Shown: positions 33,069 through 41,353, counted from the first letter of the stretch. The stretch: DNA of 41,353 nucleotides from Bacillota bacterium (GCA_029572815.1 JAKPUQ010000148.1:1-41353); one strand, 5' to 3'. Notes: generated by a model not told the origin, from the sequence alone. Made by a program: numbers and translations.

Positions 33069-33193
33069 GGTTTCTCCTTAGACTGCCAGTTTGACTGACA
33101 GAAAAAATATAAATTCGGGCGAGGGAATGGCGTCGCTGTACATAGGTATCCCCCGCACAGAGACGCTTCCCGAGCGCCCGTTCAGTGTTATAC

Positions 33194-33937
33194 TTAATAT
33201 ACTCCTGCCTGCTTTTCAGCCTGGGCAACAGCCTCCACAAGGCTCATGCCGCTGAATTCCTGGGCAGCGAAGATGCGTCCGCACTTCTTGTCGTCCACGA
33301 ATGCGCCAACTATAACTCCCGGGATAGCGCTTTCGGGAGAGTTGGGAGCGTTTGGACCGCCAAGGTCTGTTCTGCACCAGCCGGGGTCAGTGAGATTGAT
33401 AGTTACGTCAGTGCCTTCGTAGTTCTTGCCAAGGTCGCGTGTTACCTTGTTGAGTGCAGCCTTTGCTGCGGAATAGCCTGCCTGCTCTGGCTCAAGATCG
33501 ATACCGCTTGTGGTATTGACTATGCGTCCGAAGCCTCTTTCCTTCATACCGGGAAGGAAATGATAGCAGATCATCATGGGAGCGGTGGTGTTGATCCTGA
33601 AGCTGATGTCATAATCAGATGCAGGTGTTGTGAGATATTCCGTTCTGTAGGCTATCTGAAGACCGGCGTTGTTGAGGATGATGTCGAGCTTTGTCCCTCT
33701 CTCGTCGATAGCTTTGCACATCGCCTCCACCTGTTCCATGTCTGAAAGCTCTGCGGTCACCACATAAGCGTCAACGCCCAGAGCCTTCACCTCGCCGAGC
33801 ACCTTTGCACAGTGCTCCGCGGTGCGGCTGTGGAGAACCAGATTACAGCCCAGCTTAGCCATTTCTATGGCTGCAAGATAGCCGAGTCCGCGGCTTGCGC
33901 CTGTAATGAGTGCCCATCTGCCTTTTACATTTACCAT
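33194..33937 (-). CDS. Short-chain dehydrogenase/reductase
   Basis: 247 residues, classical SDR. The cofactor motif is TGASRGLG near residues 14-21, NNAG is present near residue 90, and the active site has Ser in NTTSGI and YSAAK. It binds NAD(P)(H) and oxidises or reduces a hydroxyl or keto group. Substrate not evident. A GGGAGG ribosome site precedes the ATG. Confidence 0.88.
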   Translation of the reverse strand: MVNVKGRWALITGASRGLGYLAAIEMAKLGCNLVLHSRTAEHCAKVLGEVKALGVDAYVVTAELSDMEQVEAMCKAIDERGTKLDIILNNAGLQIAYRTEYLTTPASDYDISFRINTTAPMMICYHFLPGMKERGFGRIVNTTSGIDLEPEQAGYSAAKAALNKVTRDLGKNYEGTDVTINLTDPGWCRTDLGGPNAPNSPESAIPGVIVGAFVDDKKCGRIFAAQEFSGMSLVEAVAQAEKQAGVY

Positions 33938-33976
33938 GTTTTCTACCTCCCTTTTCGGGTTTTATATATATGACAC

Positions 33977-33998
33977 CCCCGTGCTGCGTGCCACGGGG
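33977..33998 (-). terminator. Possible terminator between Dabb and SDR genes
   Basis: CCCCGTG (33977-33983) pairs with CACGGGG (33992-33998). On the minus strand only scattered T follow, so it may be a stability hairpin rather than a terminator. Confidence 0.4.
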
Positions 33999-34005
33999 AC
34001 GATCA

Positions 34006-34308
34006 TCAGCATTCGTAGTCTATGCAGGCTCTGTCGGTCTTTACAGTGCCGATGAACTTGCCGAATTCAAGGTGTGCGGGGTGTACCTGATATGCGTTCA
34101 GGTCGTCGATGGTGTCGAAGTCGCAGATAAGAGCAATGGTGTAGTTGCTCTCGGGAGCGTCCTTTGAATTGATGACTACCTCGCCCTTTTTCAGCTCCTT
34201 TACGTTTGCGATGACGTTGTCGAAGCGCTTCTGAGCCTCAACAGCGTTTTCGTACTCGCTTCTGCCATCGGCTTCCTTTAATTTGAACATAACTATGTGC
34301 TTTATCAT
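34006..34308 (-). CDS. Dabb (stress-responsive A/B barrel) domain protein
   Basis: 100 residues covering one whole Dabb domain: HIVMFKLKE at the start, then YTIALICDFDTIDDLNAYQVHPAHLEF, the most conserved part, here quoted only as landmarks. Such proteins are dimeric ferredoxin-like barrels of mostly unknown role, some acting in polyketide or phenolic chemistry. It has no visible active site. The gene is followed by the SDR gene 69 bases downstream. Confidence 0.88.
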   Translation of the reverse strand: MIKHIVMFKLKEADGRSEYENAVEAQKRFDNVIANVKELKKGEVVINSKDAPESNYTIALICDFDTIDDLNAYQVHPAHLEFGKFIGTVKTDRACIDYEC

Positions 34309-34361
34309 AATATTTCCTTCTTTCTGTTTAGTTGTCAGTTTTTAGTGCATAGTGCTTGGTA

Positions 34362-34865
34362 TCAAAGCTCGAATATTTTCGCTCTGAAGGTTTTCTTTCC
34401 GTCATAGCTCTTGTATTCGCCGAAGCCTGTAAAATGCAGTCCGCACTTTTCTATCACATGAGCGGAGGCTGTGTTTTCAGCCGCACATTCGGCTCTCAGC
34501 TTTACATTTCCGAAGCTTCTGCGCACATGGTCGATCATAGCCTTTGAAGCTTCGGTAGCATAGCCCATGCCCCAGCAGTCGAAGCGGAAGTTATATCCGA
34601 ACTCCCAGAAGCCGTCCTCAAGGAGTCTTATGCTGCCGGAGCTTATGAGCTTATCATCGTTTCTGCGGACAAAGCCGAACTCAAAGCGCGTATCCGAGGT
34701 GACTATGCTCCTGAGCCACTCCCTTGTGGTCTCAAGGCTTTCGTGAGTGGAGTATATCATGTACCTTGCCACTCTCTCGTCGCCTGTCCACTCAAAGGCA
34801 GCCTCGGCGTCATCGATGGTCAGGGGGCGGAGCAAAAGACGGTCAGTCGTTATCCTCGGACTCAT
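34362..34865 (-). CDS. GNAT acetyltransferase, RimJ/RimL type
   Basis: 167 residues from the chosen ATG at 34865. It begins SPRITTDRLLLRPLTIDD, the typical opening of RimJ/RimL-like N-acetyltransferases, and continues with the acetyl-CoA site CWGMGYATEASKAM and NTASAHVIEKCGL. It transfers acetyl to an N-terminus or small amine. The start lies inside the acidic-tail coding region of the previous gene (23-base overlap). A longer frame to 34919 reads a Met-rich shadow of the acidic tail and is rejected. A damaged copy of its first codons stands at 35950-36000. Confidence 0.82.
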   Translation of the reverse strand: MSPRITTDRLLLRPLTIDDAEAAFEWTGDERVARYMIYSTHESLETTREWLRSIVTSDTRFEFGFVRRNDDKLISSGSIRLLEDGFWEFGYNFRFDCWGMGYATEASKAMIDHVRRSFGNVKLRAECAAENTASAHVIEKCGLHFTGFGEYKSYDGKKTFRAKIFEL

Positions 34866-35793
34866 CTTCATCGCCGTCCTCATACTCGTCATCGTCATAC
34901 TCATCGTCATCATCTTCATTATCGTCGGACTTGCTCTTCTTTACCTGAGCGACGTCCTCAGTCTCGGTGCACTTTCTCTCAAAGAGCATGAGGGGAGCGA
35001 GCAGAACAAGAAGAATATTCAGACAGGTCATAAATAATATGTATTGTTCGTTGCCGTTTGATGAAATATTGCTCTTGCCCGTTGTGATGTATGAGAAGCC
35101 GCTTGCCATGCCATCGTAATAATGAGCGTAAAAATAGCCGATGACAGCAGGGAGTACGGGCCTTACTGCAAAGGCAGCACAGCCTGTGATGCCCTTTGTG
35201 TTCTTGTTCACGGTGTAGTCCTGCATTAGGCAGGGGAGCATAAAGAGCAGGACTGCAAAATAATCATGAAGTCTGATGAGCGACTGCGCCATATACAAGC
35301 CTGTTATGGCATAGGTATAGATAAGGAGATGTTTCCTTGACTTCCATACTATGTTCCTGTTCATAGTCAGAAAAGCTATGACAGCTGCTGCCAGTACAAG
35401 AAGGAACATGAGTATATCAGTGAACAATATCAGGTCATGATTTTCATAATATGAGCCTGACGCAGTGAAAACTGAATAGGGCTCAAAGAAATAACCCAGC
35501 AGTATACTGCCGCCGCGGCTGTTGAGCAGCAATCCCGGCACAGTTATACAGTATAGGATCTTTACAGGCAGAGAGTGATACAGTCTGAATATGAGCATTA
35601 CGGCAAACAGTATCCTGAACAATGTGGAAAGTACAGGGATCAGCAGATATGGCGTTATCCTGAGCTTGAAATAACTCATATCCGGAAAATACATCAGCCA
35701 GAAACTGCGGAAGCTCAGAACAGAAAAGCAGATAAGAACTATGCCGACAAAGATCTCTGAGATCCTTGTACGCTTTTTTACTGTGATATTCAT
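34843..35793 (-). CDS. Polytopic membrane protein A with acidic tail (paralog of 35983-36828)
   Basis: 316 residues. About eight membrane helices and a very acidic C-terminal tail of some 30 residues made of Asp, Glu, Tyr and Asn. The start reads VKKRTRISEIFVGI, and the region before the tail reads LMLFERK. Both ends match membrane protein B, and the upstream ACATGATATAA is shared, so the pair arose by duplication. I do not recognise a family. The ribosome site is AAAGGGG. Confidence 0.75.
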   Translation of the reverse strand: MNITVKKRTRISEIFVGIVLICFSVLSFRSFWLMYFPDMSYFKLRITPYLLIPVLSTLFRILFAVMLIFRLYHSLPVKILYCITVPGLLLNSRGGSILLGYFFEPYSVFTASGSYYENHDLILFTDILMFLLVLAAAVIAFLTMNRNIVWKSRKHLLIYTYAITGLYMAQSLIRLHDYFAVLLFMLPCLMQDYTVNKNTKGITGCAAFAVRPVLPAVIGYFYAHYYDGMASGFSYITTGKSNISSNGNEQYILFMTCLNILLVLLAPLMLFERKCTETEDVAQVKKSKSDDNEDDDDEYDDDEYEDGDEDESEDND

Positions 35794-35858
35794 TTTAAAT
35801 CCCCTTTATATCATGTTATTATGATTACACCATTCAAGGCGTGATCATCTCATTTTTA

Positions 35859-36008
35859 TTATTTGCCGCCGGTCTTCTCCGCCTTCATAAGGTTGGTGGT
35901 TACCGATACGCCCAGAGGAACACCTGCGGTGATAGCCAACAGGTCTCCGTCCTTCGCAGTCAGCGGCGGAGCAAAAAGACGGTCATTCGTTATCGTCGGA
36001 CTCGTCAT
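35859..36008 (-). pseudogene. Duplication remnant: GNAT start fused to pyruvate kinase tail
   Basis: An uninterrupted 49-codon frame. Its first part, ITNDRLFAPPLT, matches the GNAT opening ITTDRLLLRPLT (8 of 12). Its last 30 residues, from DGDLLAITAGVPLGVS to TGGK, match the final residues of pyruvate kinase (25 of 30), including the stop position. The junction lies near 35950, in a stretch with GGACGG on both sides. This marks the breakpoint of a tandem duplication that copied pyruvate kinase tail, membrane gene and GNAT start. No function is expected. Confidence 0.85.
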
Positions 36009-36828
36009 CGTCTTCATCTTCGATGTCGGTAATAACAGGAGATACCACTTTTTCAAGGGGAGACTTTCTCTCAAAGACAATAAGGGGGATAAGAATGATC
36101 GCAGCTGCAAATATCAGGCAGCGTATAGTTTCATTCTGCCTTCCTGCATTCAGGTAATCAAGAATATCATCGGTACTATTGACCTTCATGGAGTACTTGG
36201 TATAATACTCAAAAAACAGCTCTGAGGCTGCTCCTGTAACGGCTCCTGCCCAGCCGATAAGGGCTGTGCGTTCGGGCTTTTCCTGCAATTCGTAAATGAA
36301 ACAGGTCAGTAAAAGGTACAGCATTACAGTAAAGCTGCGCGAAGAAAACGCCAGTGCTCCGACAGCTGCAATGCCTGCAATTACATAAAGATAGATAAGC
36401 AGTTTGGTCCTGTTTTTCCATTTTATAACTCCGAACATCATAAGAAGGATAATTATTCCCATGGCTATCGTGAGATAGAACGTGAACAATGTGAAAATAC
36501 CGTCAAAAGTAAAATAATCGATGCAGCTTTTTATATATTTACCGACAAACTTAATATCAAAATAGGTCCTGTTTCTCTCTGAAAAGGCAAAAACGGCAAT
36601 AGAGCCCCCCAGGAGGAGCTTTGCCCATAAACGGTCGTACTTGCGGGTGATGATGAGTATAGCTGCCGATACTGTGATGAAAAAGATCGGAGCGTTCTGT
36701 TTGAATAAACCGTTTATCAAATCACCGCTGTCATAAGAATAAAGGTCGGATAATATCGATAATGTCGGTCTTATCATCAGTATTGCAATGATGATCTCAA
36801 ATATTCTGCTTCTTTTCTGTACTGTCAT
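35983..36828 (-). CDS. Polytopic membrane protein B with acidic tail (paralog of 34843-35793)
   Basis: 281 residues with about seven membrane helices, starting VQKRSRIFEIIIAIL and ending with an Asp/Glu-rich tail after VFERKSP. It shares ends and upstream DNA with protein A but has diverged strongly in the middle, so the duplication is not recent. The acidic tail probably lies in the cytoplasm. Role unknown. AAGGAG precedes the ATG. Confidence 0.75.
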   Translation of the reverse strand: MTVQKRSRIFEIIIAILMIRPTLSILSDLYSYDSGDLINGLFKQNAPIFFITVSAAILIITRKYDRLWAKLLLGGSIAVFAFSERNRTYFDIKFVGKYIKSCIDYFTFDGIFTLFTFYLTIAMGIIILLMMFGVIKWKNRTKLLIYLYVIAGIAAVGALAFSSRSFTVMLYLLLTCFIYELQEKPERTALIGWAGAVTGAASELFFEYYTKYSMKVNSTDDILDYLNAGRQNETIRCLIFAAAIILIPLIVFERKSPLEKVVSPVITDIEDEDDDESDDNE

Positions 36829-36906
36829 TTTTATTTCTCCTTATATCATGTTTATAAAAATTATTCTATGCCTTTTAGCAAAGGCGTAATAACCCCATTT
36901 TAAATA

Positions 36907-38334
36907 TTATTTGCCGCCGATCTTTTCCACCTTCATAAGGTTGGTGGTTCCCGATACACCCAGAGGAACTCCTGCGGTGATAGCCACAAGATCCCCGTCC
37001 TCTACGAGTCTGTGGGACTCGGCAGCCTCAACAGCTGCGGCAAACAGGTCGTCGGTATTGGTCTTTTCGTCAATTATGAACGGTATAACGCCCCAGCTCA
37101 TGTTCATCTGGCGGCATACTACCTCGCTCATGGTGCAGCTGATTATGGGACAGCTTGGACGGTATTTTGAGATTAGTCTCGCTGTCTGTCCGCCGAGAGA
37201 TACGGTGATGATAGCCCTTGCGTTGAGGTCATGGGCAGTGGTTACCGTAGCGTGGGCGATAGCCTCAGCCACAGTTCCGTTCTGGTCGGCGCGGCGTGAG
37301 GAGAAGCGTGCCTTGTAGTTTATGTTGTTCTCGGTGGTCTCTGCTATGAGAGCCATGGTCTTTACAGCTTCCACAGGGTAAGCGCCTGCGGCGGTCTCGC
37401 CGGAGAGCATGATAGCGCTGGTGCCGTCATATAGAGCGTTGGCAACATCGGTTATCTCCGCACGGGTAGGACGGGGATTGGTTATCATTGACTCCAGCAT
37501 CTGTGTAGCTGTAATGACCTGCTTTCCTGCGTTGTAGCCCTTCTTGATAAGGGACTTCTGGATAGCGGGTATCTGCTCGAAGGGTATCTCAACGCCCATG
37601 TCTCCGCGGGCTACCATGATACCGTCGGCGGCCTCAAGTATCTCGTCGATGTTCTCAACGCCGTCGGTGTTCTCTATTTTTGCGATAATCCTTACGTCGA
37701 ACCAGCCCAGGCTCTGTGTGAATTTCCTGAGGTAGTTTATATCCGCAGCTGTGCGGACGAAGCTGGCGGCGATGAAGTCGAAGCCCATCTTTGAGCCGAA
37801 TTCAAGGTCGTCCATGTCCCTTTCGCTGAGGTAGGGCATTGACAGCTTTACACCGGGCACATTTATGCCCTTGTTGTTTGAAAGGGTACCGCCGTGAACT
37901 ACGCGGCAGACTATCTCGGTAGTGGTGACCTTTTCAGCAAGGAGCTCAATAACGCCGTCATTGATGAGTATCCTTGTACCCATGCTGACGTCACGGGGCA
38001 GCTTTTTGAAGCTGATGCTTCCCACCTTGTCGTCGCAGAGCACGTCCTCGGTGGTGAGGGTGTAGGTGTCGCCGTCGTGTATTTCTACAGGCTTGTTATC
38101 AACGAACTTGCCCAGACGTATCTCGGGACCCTTTGTATCCAGGAGAGTAGCCACGGGGAGGTCAAGCTCCTTGCGGAGCTTTTCGATAACGCGGAAGCGC
38201 TTTTCGTGGGTCTCGTAGTCGCCGTGGGAGAAGTTGAAGCGGGCTACGTTCATGCCTGCCAGCATGAGCTCGCGCATAATGTTTTCATCGTCAGTTGCAG
38301 GACCTATAGTGCAGACTATCTTGGTCTTTCTCAT
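36907..38334 (-). CDS. pyk: Pyruvate kinase
   Basis: 475 residues, the short form without the extra C-terminal phosphohistidine domain of Bacillus enzymes. Family marks: TKIVCTIGPA at the start, NVARFNFSHGDYETH, the catalytic IIAKIENTDG, MVARGDMGVEIP and TATQMLESM. It turns phosphoenolpyruvate and ADP into pyruvate and ATP in the cytoplasm. AAGGAG lies before the ATG. The gene follows pcrA by 18 bases and may share its message. Its last 30 residues are duplicated at 35859-35950. Confidence 0.96.
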   Translation of the reverse strand: MRKTKIVCTIGPATDDENIMRELMLAGMNVARFNFSHGDYETHEKRFRVIEKLRKELDLPVATLLDTKGPEIRLGKFVDNKPVEIHDGDTYTLTTEDVLCDDKVGSISFKKLPRDVSMGTRILINDGVIELLAEKVTTTEIVCRVVHGGTLSNNKGINVPGVKLSMPYLSERDMDDLEFGSKMGFDFIAASFVRTAADINYLRKFTQSLGWFDVRIIAKIENTDGVENIDEILEAADGIMVARGDMGVEIPFEQIPAIQKSLIKKGYNAGKQVITATQMLESMITNPRPTRAEITDVANALYDGTSAIMLSGETAAGAYPVEAVKTMALIAETTENNINYKARFSSRRADQNGTVAEAIAHATVTTAHDLNARAIITVSLGGQTARLISKYRPSCPIISCTMSEVVCRQMNMSWGVIPFIIDEKTNTDDLFAAAVEAAESHRLVEDGDLVAITAGVPLGVSGTTNLMKVEKIGGK

Positions 38335-38352
38335 ATTATCACTCCTTGTGTA

Positions 38353-40710
38353 TCAGAGCTTCTTAAGCTTTGCGTAATTTGCCATTATCTTCTTTGTGCC
38401 CACCTTGTCGAAAGCTATCTCCAGCATTGAATCGTTTGACATGGGAGTTACGGAAACTATAACGCCCTCGCCGAAAATGCTGTGGGATACCTTTTCACCT
38501 GCGGCATAGGCAACAGCCTCCCTGGGAGCTGAGCTTGCCTTCTTGCTTCTTGCAAGCTGCTGCTGGAGAGTTGCCGAGCGTACCTCGGTAACGGACTTGT
38601 CATTTTCCTCCAGGTGCTTCTTCATAGCGGCTGCGTTGTCGTGCTTTTCGATGAGCTCGCTGCCTATCTCGCGCATGAAGCGTGAGGTGACGTTGCGCTG
38701 TGTCTGACCGAAGAGCATACGCTGGCTTGCGTTGGTGAGGTAGAGGCGCTTCTTTGCACGGGTTATGGCAACGTATGCAAGACGTCTTTCCTCCTCCATA
38801 TCGTCCTCGCTGTCGAAGGAGCGTGAGCTGGGGAAGATACCGTCGTCCATGCCCACTACGAATATATTCTCATACTCCAGACCCTTTGCGGAGTGTATGG
38901 TCATGAGAGTTACCTTGTCATCGCTTCCGTCATCGCGGTCAGCCTCTGTGTAGAGGGCTACCTCCTCAAGGAAGTCGCCCAGGGTAGGCTCCTCAGCCTG
39001 TTCCATGTACTGAGCCATGGAGGTGCGGAGCTCCTGTACGTTTTCTATTTTTGTCTCGGCATTCTCAAGAGCCTTCAGGCTGTCAAGGTAGCCTGTCTTA
39101 TCAAGGAGGACGTCGAGAAATTCATCAAGGGGAAGCTCCTCTGACTTTTCTGTGAGGAACTCAAACATCTGGTAGGCGCTCTTGAGGGCTGTTACCTTCT
39201 TGGAAAGGGGAGCGTACTCCTCGCAGTTCTTCAGCACCTCAAAGGGCGATATTTTCAGGTCGCGGCTGATGTCCTCGATAACGGTGAGGGTAGAGTCGCC
39301 GATACCGCGCTTGGGCTCGTTGATTATGCGCCTGAAGCGGAGCATATCGTTATGGTTGTTGATAAAGCTCAGGTAGGAGGTAACGTCCTTTATCTCCTTG
39401 CGGTCATAGAAACGCATACCGCCGTAAACTCTGTATGGTATGCCGCACTTTACCAGCATACGCTCTATTGAGTTGGACTGTGCGTTCATGCGGTATAGGA
39501 CAGCGTTGTCGGAATAGCGTCCTGTCTCCTTGTAGGAGGCAAGTATAGTGTCCGCCACGAATTTAGCCTCATCGGTCTCGTCCACAGCCTTGTACCAGTA
39601 CACCTTGTCGCCCTGCTCGCCGGCAGTCCAGAGGGTCTTGGGCTTTCTGCCGTTGTTGTTGCTGATAACTGAGTTTGCGGCGTTGAGTATGGTCTGTGTT
39701 GAGCGGTAATTCTGCTCAAGGCGAATGACCTTGGCGCCCTCAAACTGCTCCTCAAAGCCCAGGATATTCTCGATATTGGCTCCGCGGAACTTGTAAATGC
39801 TCTGGTCGTCATCGCCCACTACGCAGAGGTTTTTGTGTCCGCCCGAAAGGAGGGAAACAAGCCTGAACTGAACATGGTTGGTGTCCTGATACTCGTCCAC
39901 CATTATGTATTTGAATCGGCTCCTGTACTTTTCCAGGACCTCGGGGAACTTCTCGAAAAGCTCAACAGTGAGGACCAGTATATCGTCAAAGTCCACAGCA
40001 TTTGCTGCTCTCATGCGTTCCTGATAGAGGGCGTAGAGCTTTGATATCATCTTCTTGCGATAGTCCTGACCTGCATCGGCGCGGAGCTCCGCGGGAGTTA
40101 TCATCTTGTCCTTGGCAAAGCTTATCTCACTGAGCACCGCCTTGGGAGCAAGCTGCTTCTCTGAGACGTCCAGCTCGCCCATGACGTTCTTTATCATGCG
40201 CTGGCTGTCATCGGAGTCATATATAGTGAAGTCCCTGCCGTAGCCCAGAGACTCTATCTCGCTCCTGAGTATCCTTACACAGGCTGAATGGAAGGTGGAG
40301 GCATGGATATTCAGAGCCTCCTCGCCCAGCATTGCTGAGAGTCTCTCCTTAAGCTCGCCTGCCGCCTTGTTGGTAAAGGTGATGGCGAGGATATTCCAGG
40401 GGCGCACAGGGTCAACGGCAACGGTGTCCCTGAGGGTATCGAAGTCATCGGTCCTGCCCTCTGTGTACTCCTTCAGGAAGGCAATGTCATCATCACTGCC
40501 CTGACGGGTGGTATCGAAGTAGGCATTGCCGAAGTTTATCATATTGGCGATACGATTGACTATCACCGTGGTCTTGCCGCTTCCTGCGCCTGCAAGCACA
40601 AGAACGGAACCGTTCACAGTGAAGACAGCCTCCTGCTGCATATCGTTCATACGGCTGAAATATCTTTTCAGCGCTGCCTGTTTTGCTGAAATGTAAGAAT
40701 TAGTGTCCAT
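38353..40710 (-). CDS. pcrA: UvrD/PcrA family ATP-dependent DNA helicase
   Basis: 785 residues, superfamily I. Motif I is AGAGSGKTT near residue 40, motif II DEYQDTN, motif III region DDDQSIYKFRGA, motif IV QNYRST, motif V TIHSAKGLEYENIF and motif VI VAITRAKKRLYL. It unwinds DNA 3' to 5' in repair and in clearing replication blocks. The C-terminal part (VSHSIFGEGVIVSV) is the Tudor-like RNA-polymerase-binding segment of PcrA. Length is a little above that of B. subtilis PcrA, with an insert after motif I. Confidence 0.93.
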   Translation of the reverse strand: MDTNSYISAKQAALKRYFSRMNDMQQEAVFTVNGSVLVLAGAGSGKTTVIVNRIANMINFGNAYFDTTRQGSDDDIAFLKEYTEGRTDDFDTLRDTVAVDPVRPWNILAITFTNKAAGELKERLSAMLGEEALNIHASTFHSACVRILRSEIESLGYGRDFTIYDSDDSQRMIKNVMGELDVSEKQLAPKAVLSEISFAKDKMITPAELRADAGQDYRKKMISKLYALYQERMRAANAVDFDDILVLTVELFEKFPEVLEKYRSRFKYIMVDEYQDTNHVQFRLVSLLSGGHKNLCVVGDDDQSIYKFRGANIENILGFEEQFEGAKVIRLEQNYRSTQTILNAANSVISNNNGRKPKTLWTAGEQGDKVYWYKAVDETDEAKFVADTILASYKETGRYSDNAVLYRMNAQSNSIERMLVKCGIPYRVYGGMRFYDRKEIKDVTSYLSFINNHNDMLRFRRIINEPKRGIGDSTLTVIEDISRDLKISPFEVLKNCEEYAPLSKKVTALKSAYQMFEFLTEKSEELPLDEFLDVLLDKTGYLDSLKALENAETKIENVQELRTSMAQYMEQAEEPTLGDFLEEVALYTEADRDDGSDDKVTLMTIHSAKGLEYENIFVVGMDDGIFPSSRSFDSEDDMEEERRLAYVAITRAKKRLYLTNASQRMLFGQTQRNVTSRFMREIGSELIEKHDNAAAMKKHLEENDKSVTEVRSATLQQQLARSKKASSAPREAVAYAAGEKVSHSIFGEGVIVSVTPMSNDSMLEIAFDKVGTKKIMANYAKLKKL

Positions 40711-40803
40711 AAAAAGATCTCCATATACGCTGTTTAGTAATTAAAAAGTATGCGGAAGCACACTTCTGAAAGGCTTTAAAAGATTATATTAAAGGATAAG
40801 TAT

Positions 40804-40832
40804 ATTATATCACATTTATCACAGCTTGAAAA
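40804..40832 (-). promoter_or_regulatory. Promoter of pcrA
   Basis: On the minus strand, TTTTCA (40827-40832), a 17-base spacer and TATAAT (40804-40809) with TG upstream as an extended -10. The leader is about 90 bases. Confidence 0.55.
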
Positions 40833-40984
40833 GACCTGGACGGAATTTTTTTCATATAAAATGTATAAGGGGAGAACCAATGACTGAAAGAATTCTGTAA
40901 CTTTTTAAACGTTCTGTAAGATAATGATACTGCATCGTAAGAAAAATGCAGTCAAACCGTTCTGATATCGGAACTTTTCTGTTA

Positions 40985-41013
40985 TTGTATATGGCATGGG
41001 AAAGGAGTATAAT
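40985..41013 (+). promoter_or_regulatory. Promoter of a short transcript before tRNA-Gln
   Basis: TTGTAT (40985-40990), a 17-base spacer and TATAAT (41008-41013). The start is near 41020. Between it and the terminator-like stem at 41125-41174 there is no recognised gene. Confidence 0.55.
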
Positions 41014-41019
41014 AGGGAT

Positions 41020-41175
41020 ACAAAAAGGAAAAGAGCGCAAAATGCTCATACATCGGTTTTCGTCGGATTTCCCGGCGTTTACATAGAGTCAGAGCAAAAG
41101 AAAGAAAAATGTATTTATATGCGAAAAAGCGCGCTCCCGCGGTCGGTCATTTTAACGTGGGAGCTGCTGCTTTTC
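41020..41175 (+). ncRNA. Possible small RNA or micro-ORF transcript
   Basis: The transcript would end in a long stem: AAAAGC plus GCTCCCGC (41125-41140) pairs with GTGGGAGC plus GCTTTT (41157-41174). It includes a 14-codon ORF (41041-41085, MLIHRFSSDFPAFT) with a GGAAAAGAG site ten bases upstream. Neither matches a known family. Only the promoter and the stem support it. Confidence 0.3.
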
Positions 41176-41217
41176 ATACGGGAACTAAAGTTAAAAAATA
41201 AAAATATATTTTGCCTA

Positions 41218-41246
41218 TTGACAATCATCTCTGACAGTGATATAAT
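41218..41246 (+). promoter_or_regulatory. Consensus promoter of tRNA-Gln
   Basis: TTGACA (41218-41223), exactly 17 bases, then TATAAT (41241-41246). Both boxes are perfect. The tRNA starts 29 bases after the -10. Confidence 0.85.
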
Positions 41247-41275
41247 AATAAAGCTGAATAATTCAGTACATACAT

Positions 41276-41351
41276 TGGGGTGTCGCCAAGTGGTAAGGCA
41301 GCGGACTCTGACTCCGTTATTTCGAGGGTTCAAATCCTTCCACCCCAACCA
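41276..41351 (+). tRNA. tRNA-Gln (anticodon CTG)
   Basis: A full cloverleaf. The acceptor arm TGGGGTG (41276-41282) pairs with CACCCCA (41341-41347), followed by A and an encoded CCA. The D arm carries AAGTGGTAAGG, the anticodon loop CTCTGAC (41306-41312) shows CTG at 41308-41310, and the T arm has the GTTCAAATC loop. TGGGGTGTCGCCAAGTGGTA is typical of bacterial tRNA-Gln. CTG decodes CAG, and a TTG partner must exist elsewhere. Confidence 0.95.
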
Positions 41352-41353
41352 TA

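Noticed and set aside
34866..34919. Longer N-terminus of the GNAT protein
   Set aside because: The Met-rich extension is the out-of-frame reading of the acidic tail of the neighbouring gene; homology begins at SPRITTDRL.
40880..40900. Six-codon ORF MTERIL after AAGGGGAG
   Set aside because: Very short, with no promoter in position and no supporting context.
41115..41348. Minus-strand ORF over the tRNA
   Set aside because: It overlaps a well-formed tRNA-Gln and its promoter and shows no family features.

Overview
The window looks like chromosome of a Gram-positive gut clostridium, most likely a Ruminococcus-type member of the Oscillospiraceae. This rests on inference: strong AAGGAGG ribosome sites, sigma-A promoters with 17-base spacers, LPxTG sortase substrates, an AgrC/AgrA-like two-component pair, and CotH, DUF4846, DUF6020 and BspA-type leucine-rich repeat proteins. 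There is no phage, insertion sequence, CRISPR array or rRNA.

Layout. 1-283: dense palindromic repeats. 284-2072: minus-strand pair of a glycerol-1-phosphate dehydrogenase-like enzyme and a frameshifted HAD phosphatase. 2095-4934: minus-strand pair of a wall-anchored S41 peptidase and its sortase. 5064-10990: a plus-strand ribosomal-peptide (RiPP) cluster, the most interesting part of the window. 11079-14086: a GyrI-like ligand-binding protein, a tiny minus-strand ORF, and a LytTR response regulator with its GHKL sensor kinase. 14145-19521: XRE regulator, DUF4846 protein, frameshifted CotH lipoprotein, macro-domain protein and VWA protein. 19541-23803: palindromic element, then a minus-strand operon (GT2 glycosyltransferase, DUF6020 membrane protein, LRR protein). 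23839-25548: a MATE exporter behind a probable attenuator or riboswitch. 25382-30328: a 1648-residue wall-anchored subtilase. 30601-40710: a minus-strand run of esterase, FolC, SDR, Dabb, GNAT, two paralogous membrane proteins, pyruvate kinase and PcrA helicase. 40985-41351: a possible short transcript and tRNA-Gln(CTG).

The RiPP cluster has five tandem short precursor genes with a nearly fixed acidic leader and a Gly/Cys-rich core (CGGGCWGIGC type). They are followed by one radical-SAM/SPASM maturase, one M50 (S2P-like) membrane metalloprotease with an N-terminal PqqD-like region, an ABC ATPase and two ABC-2 permeases. The gene order matches the Bacillus subtilis yydFGHIJ epipeptide system, but the precursors are multiple, short and Cys-containing. 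The promoter carries a 14-bp direct repeat with a 21-bp period just upstream of its -35, which is the geometry used by LytTR regulators, and a LytTR regulator and kinase lie just downstream. This suggests a regulated, possibly quorum-controlled, peptide system.

Other notable structures are a mutually exclusive terminator/antiterminator pair in front of the MATE gene, a MATE reading frame that has no stop before its terminator, a tandem duplication that left a pyruvate-kinase tail fused to a GNAT start, and three intergenic clusters of nested palindromes that share modules.
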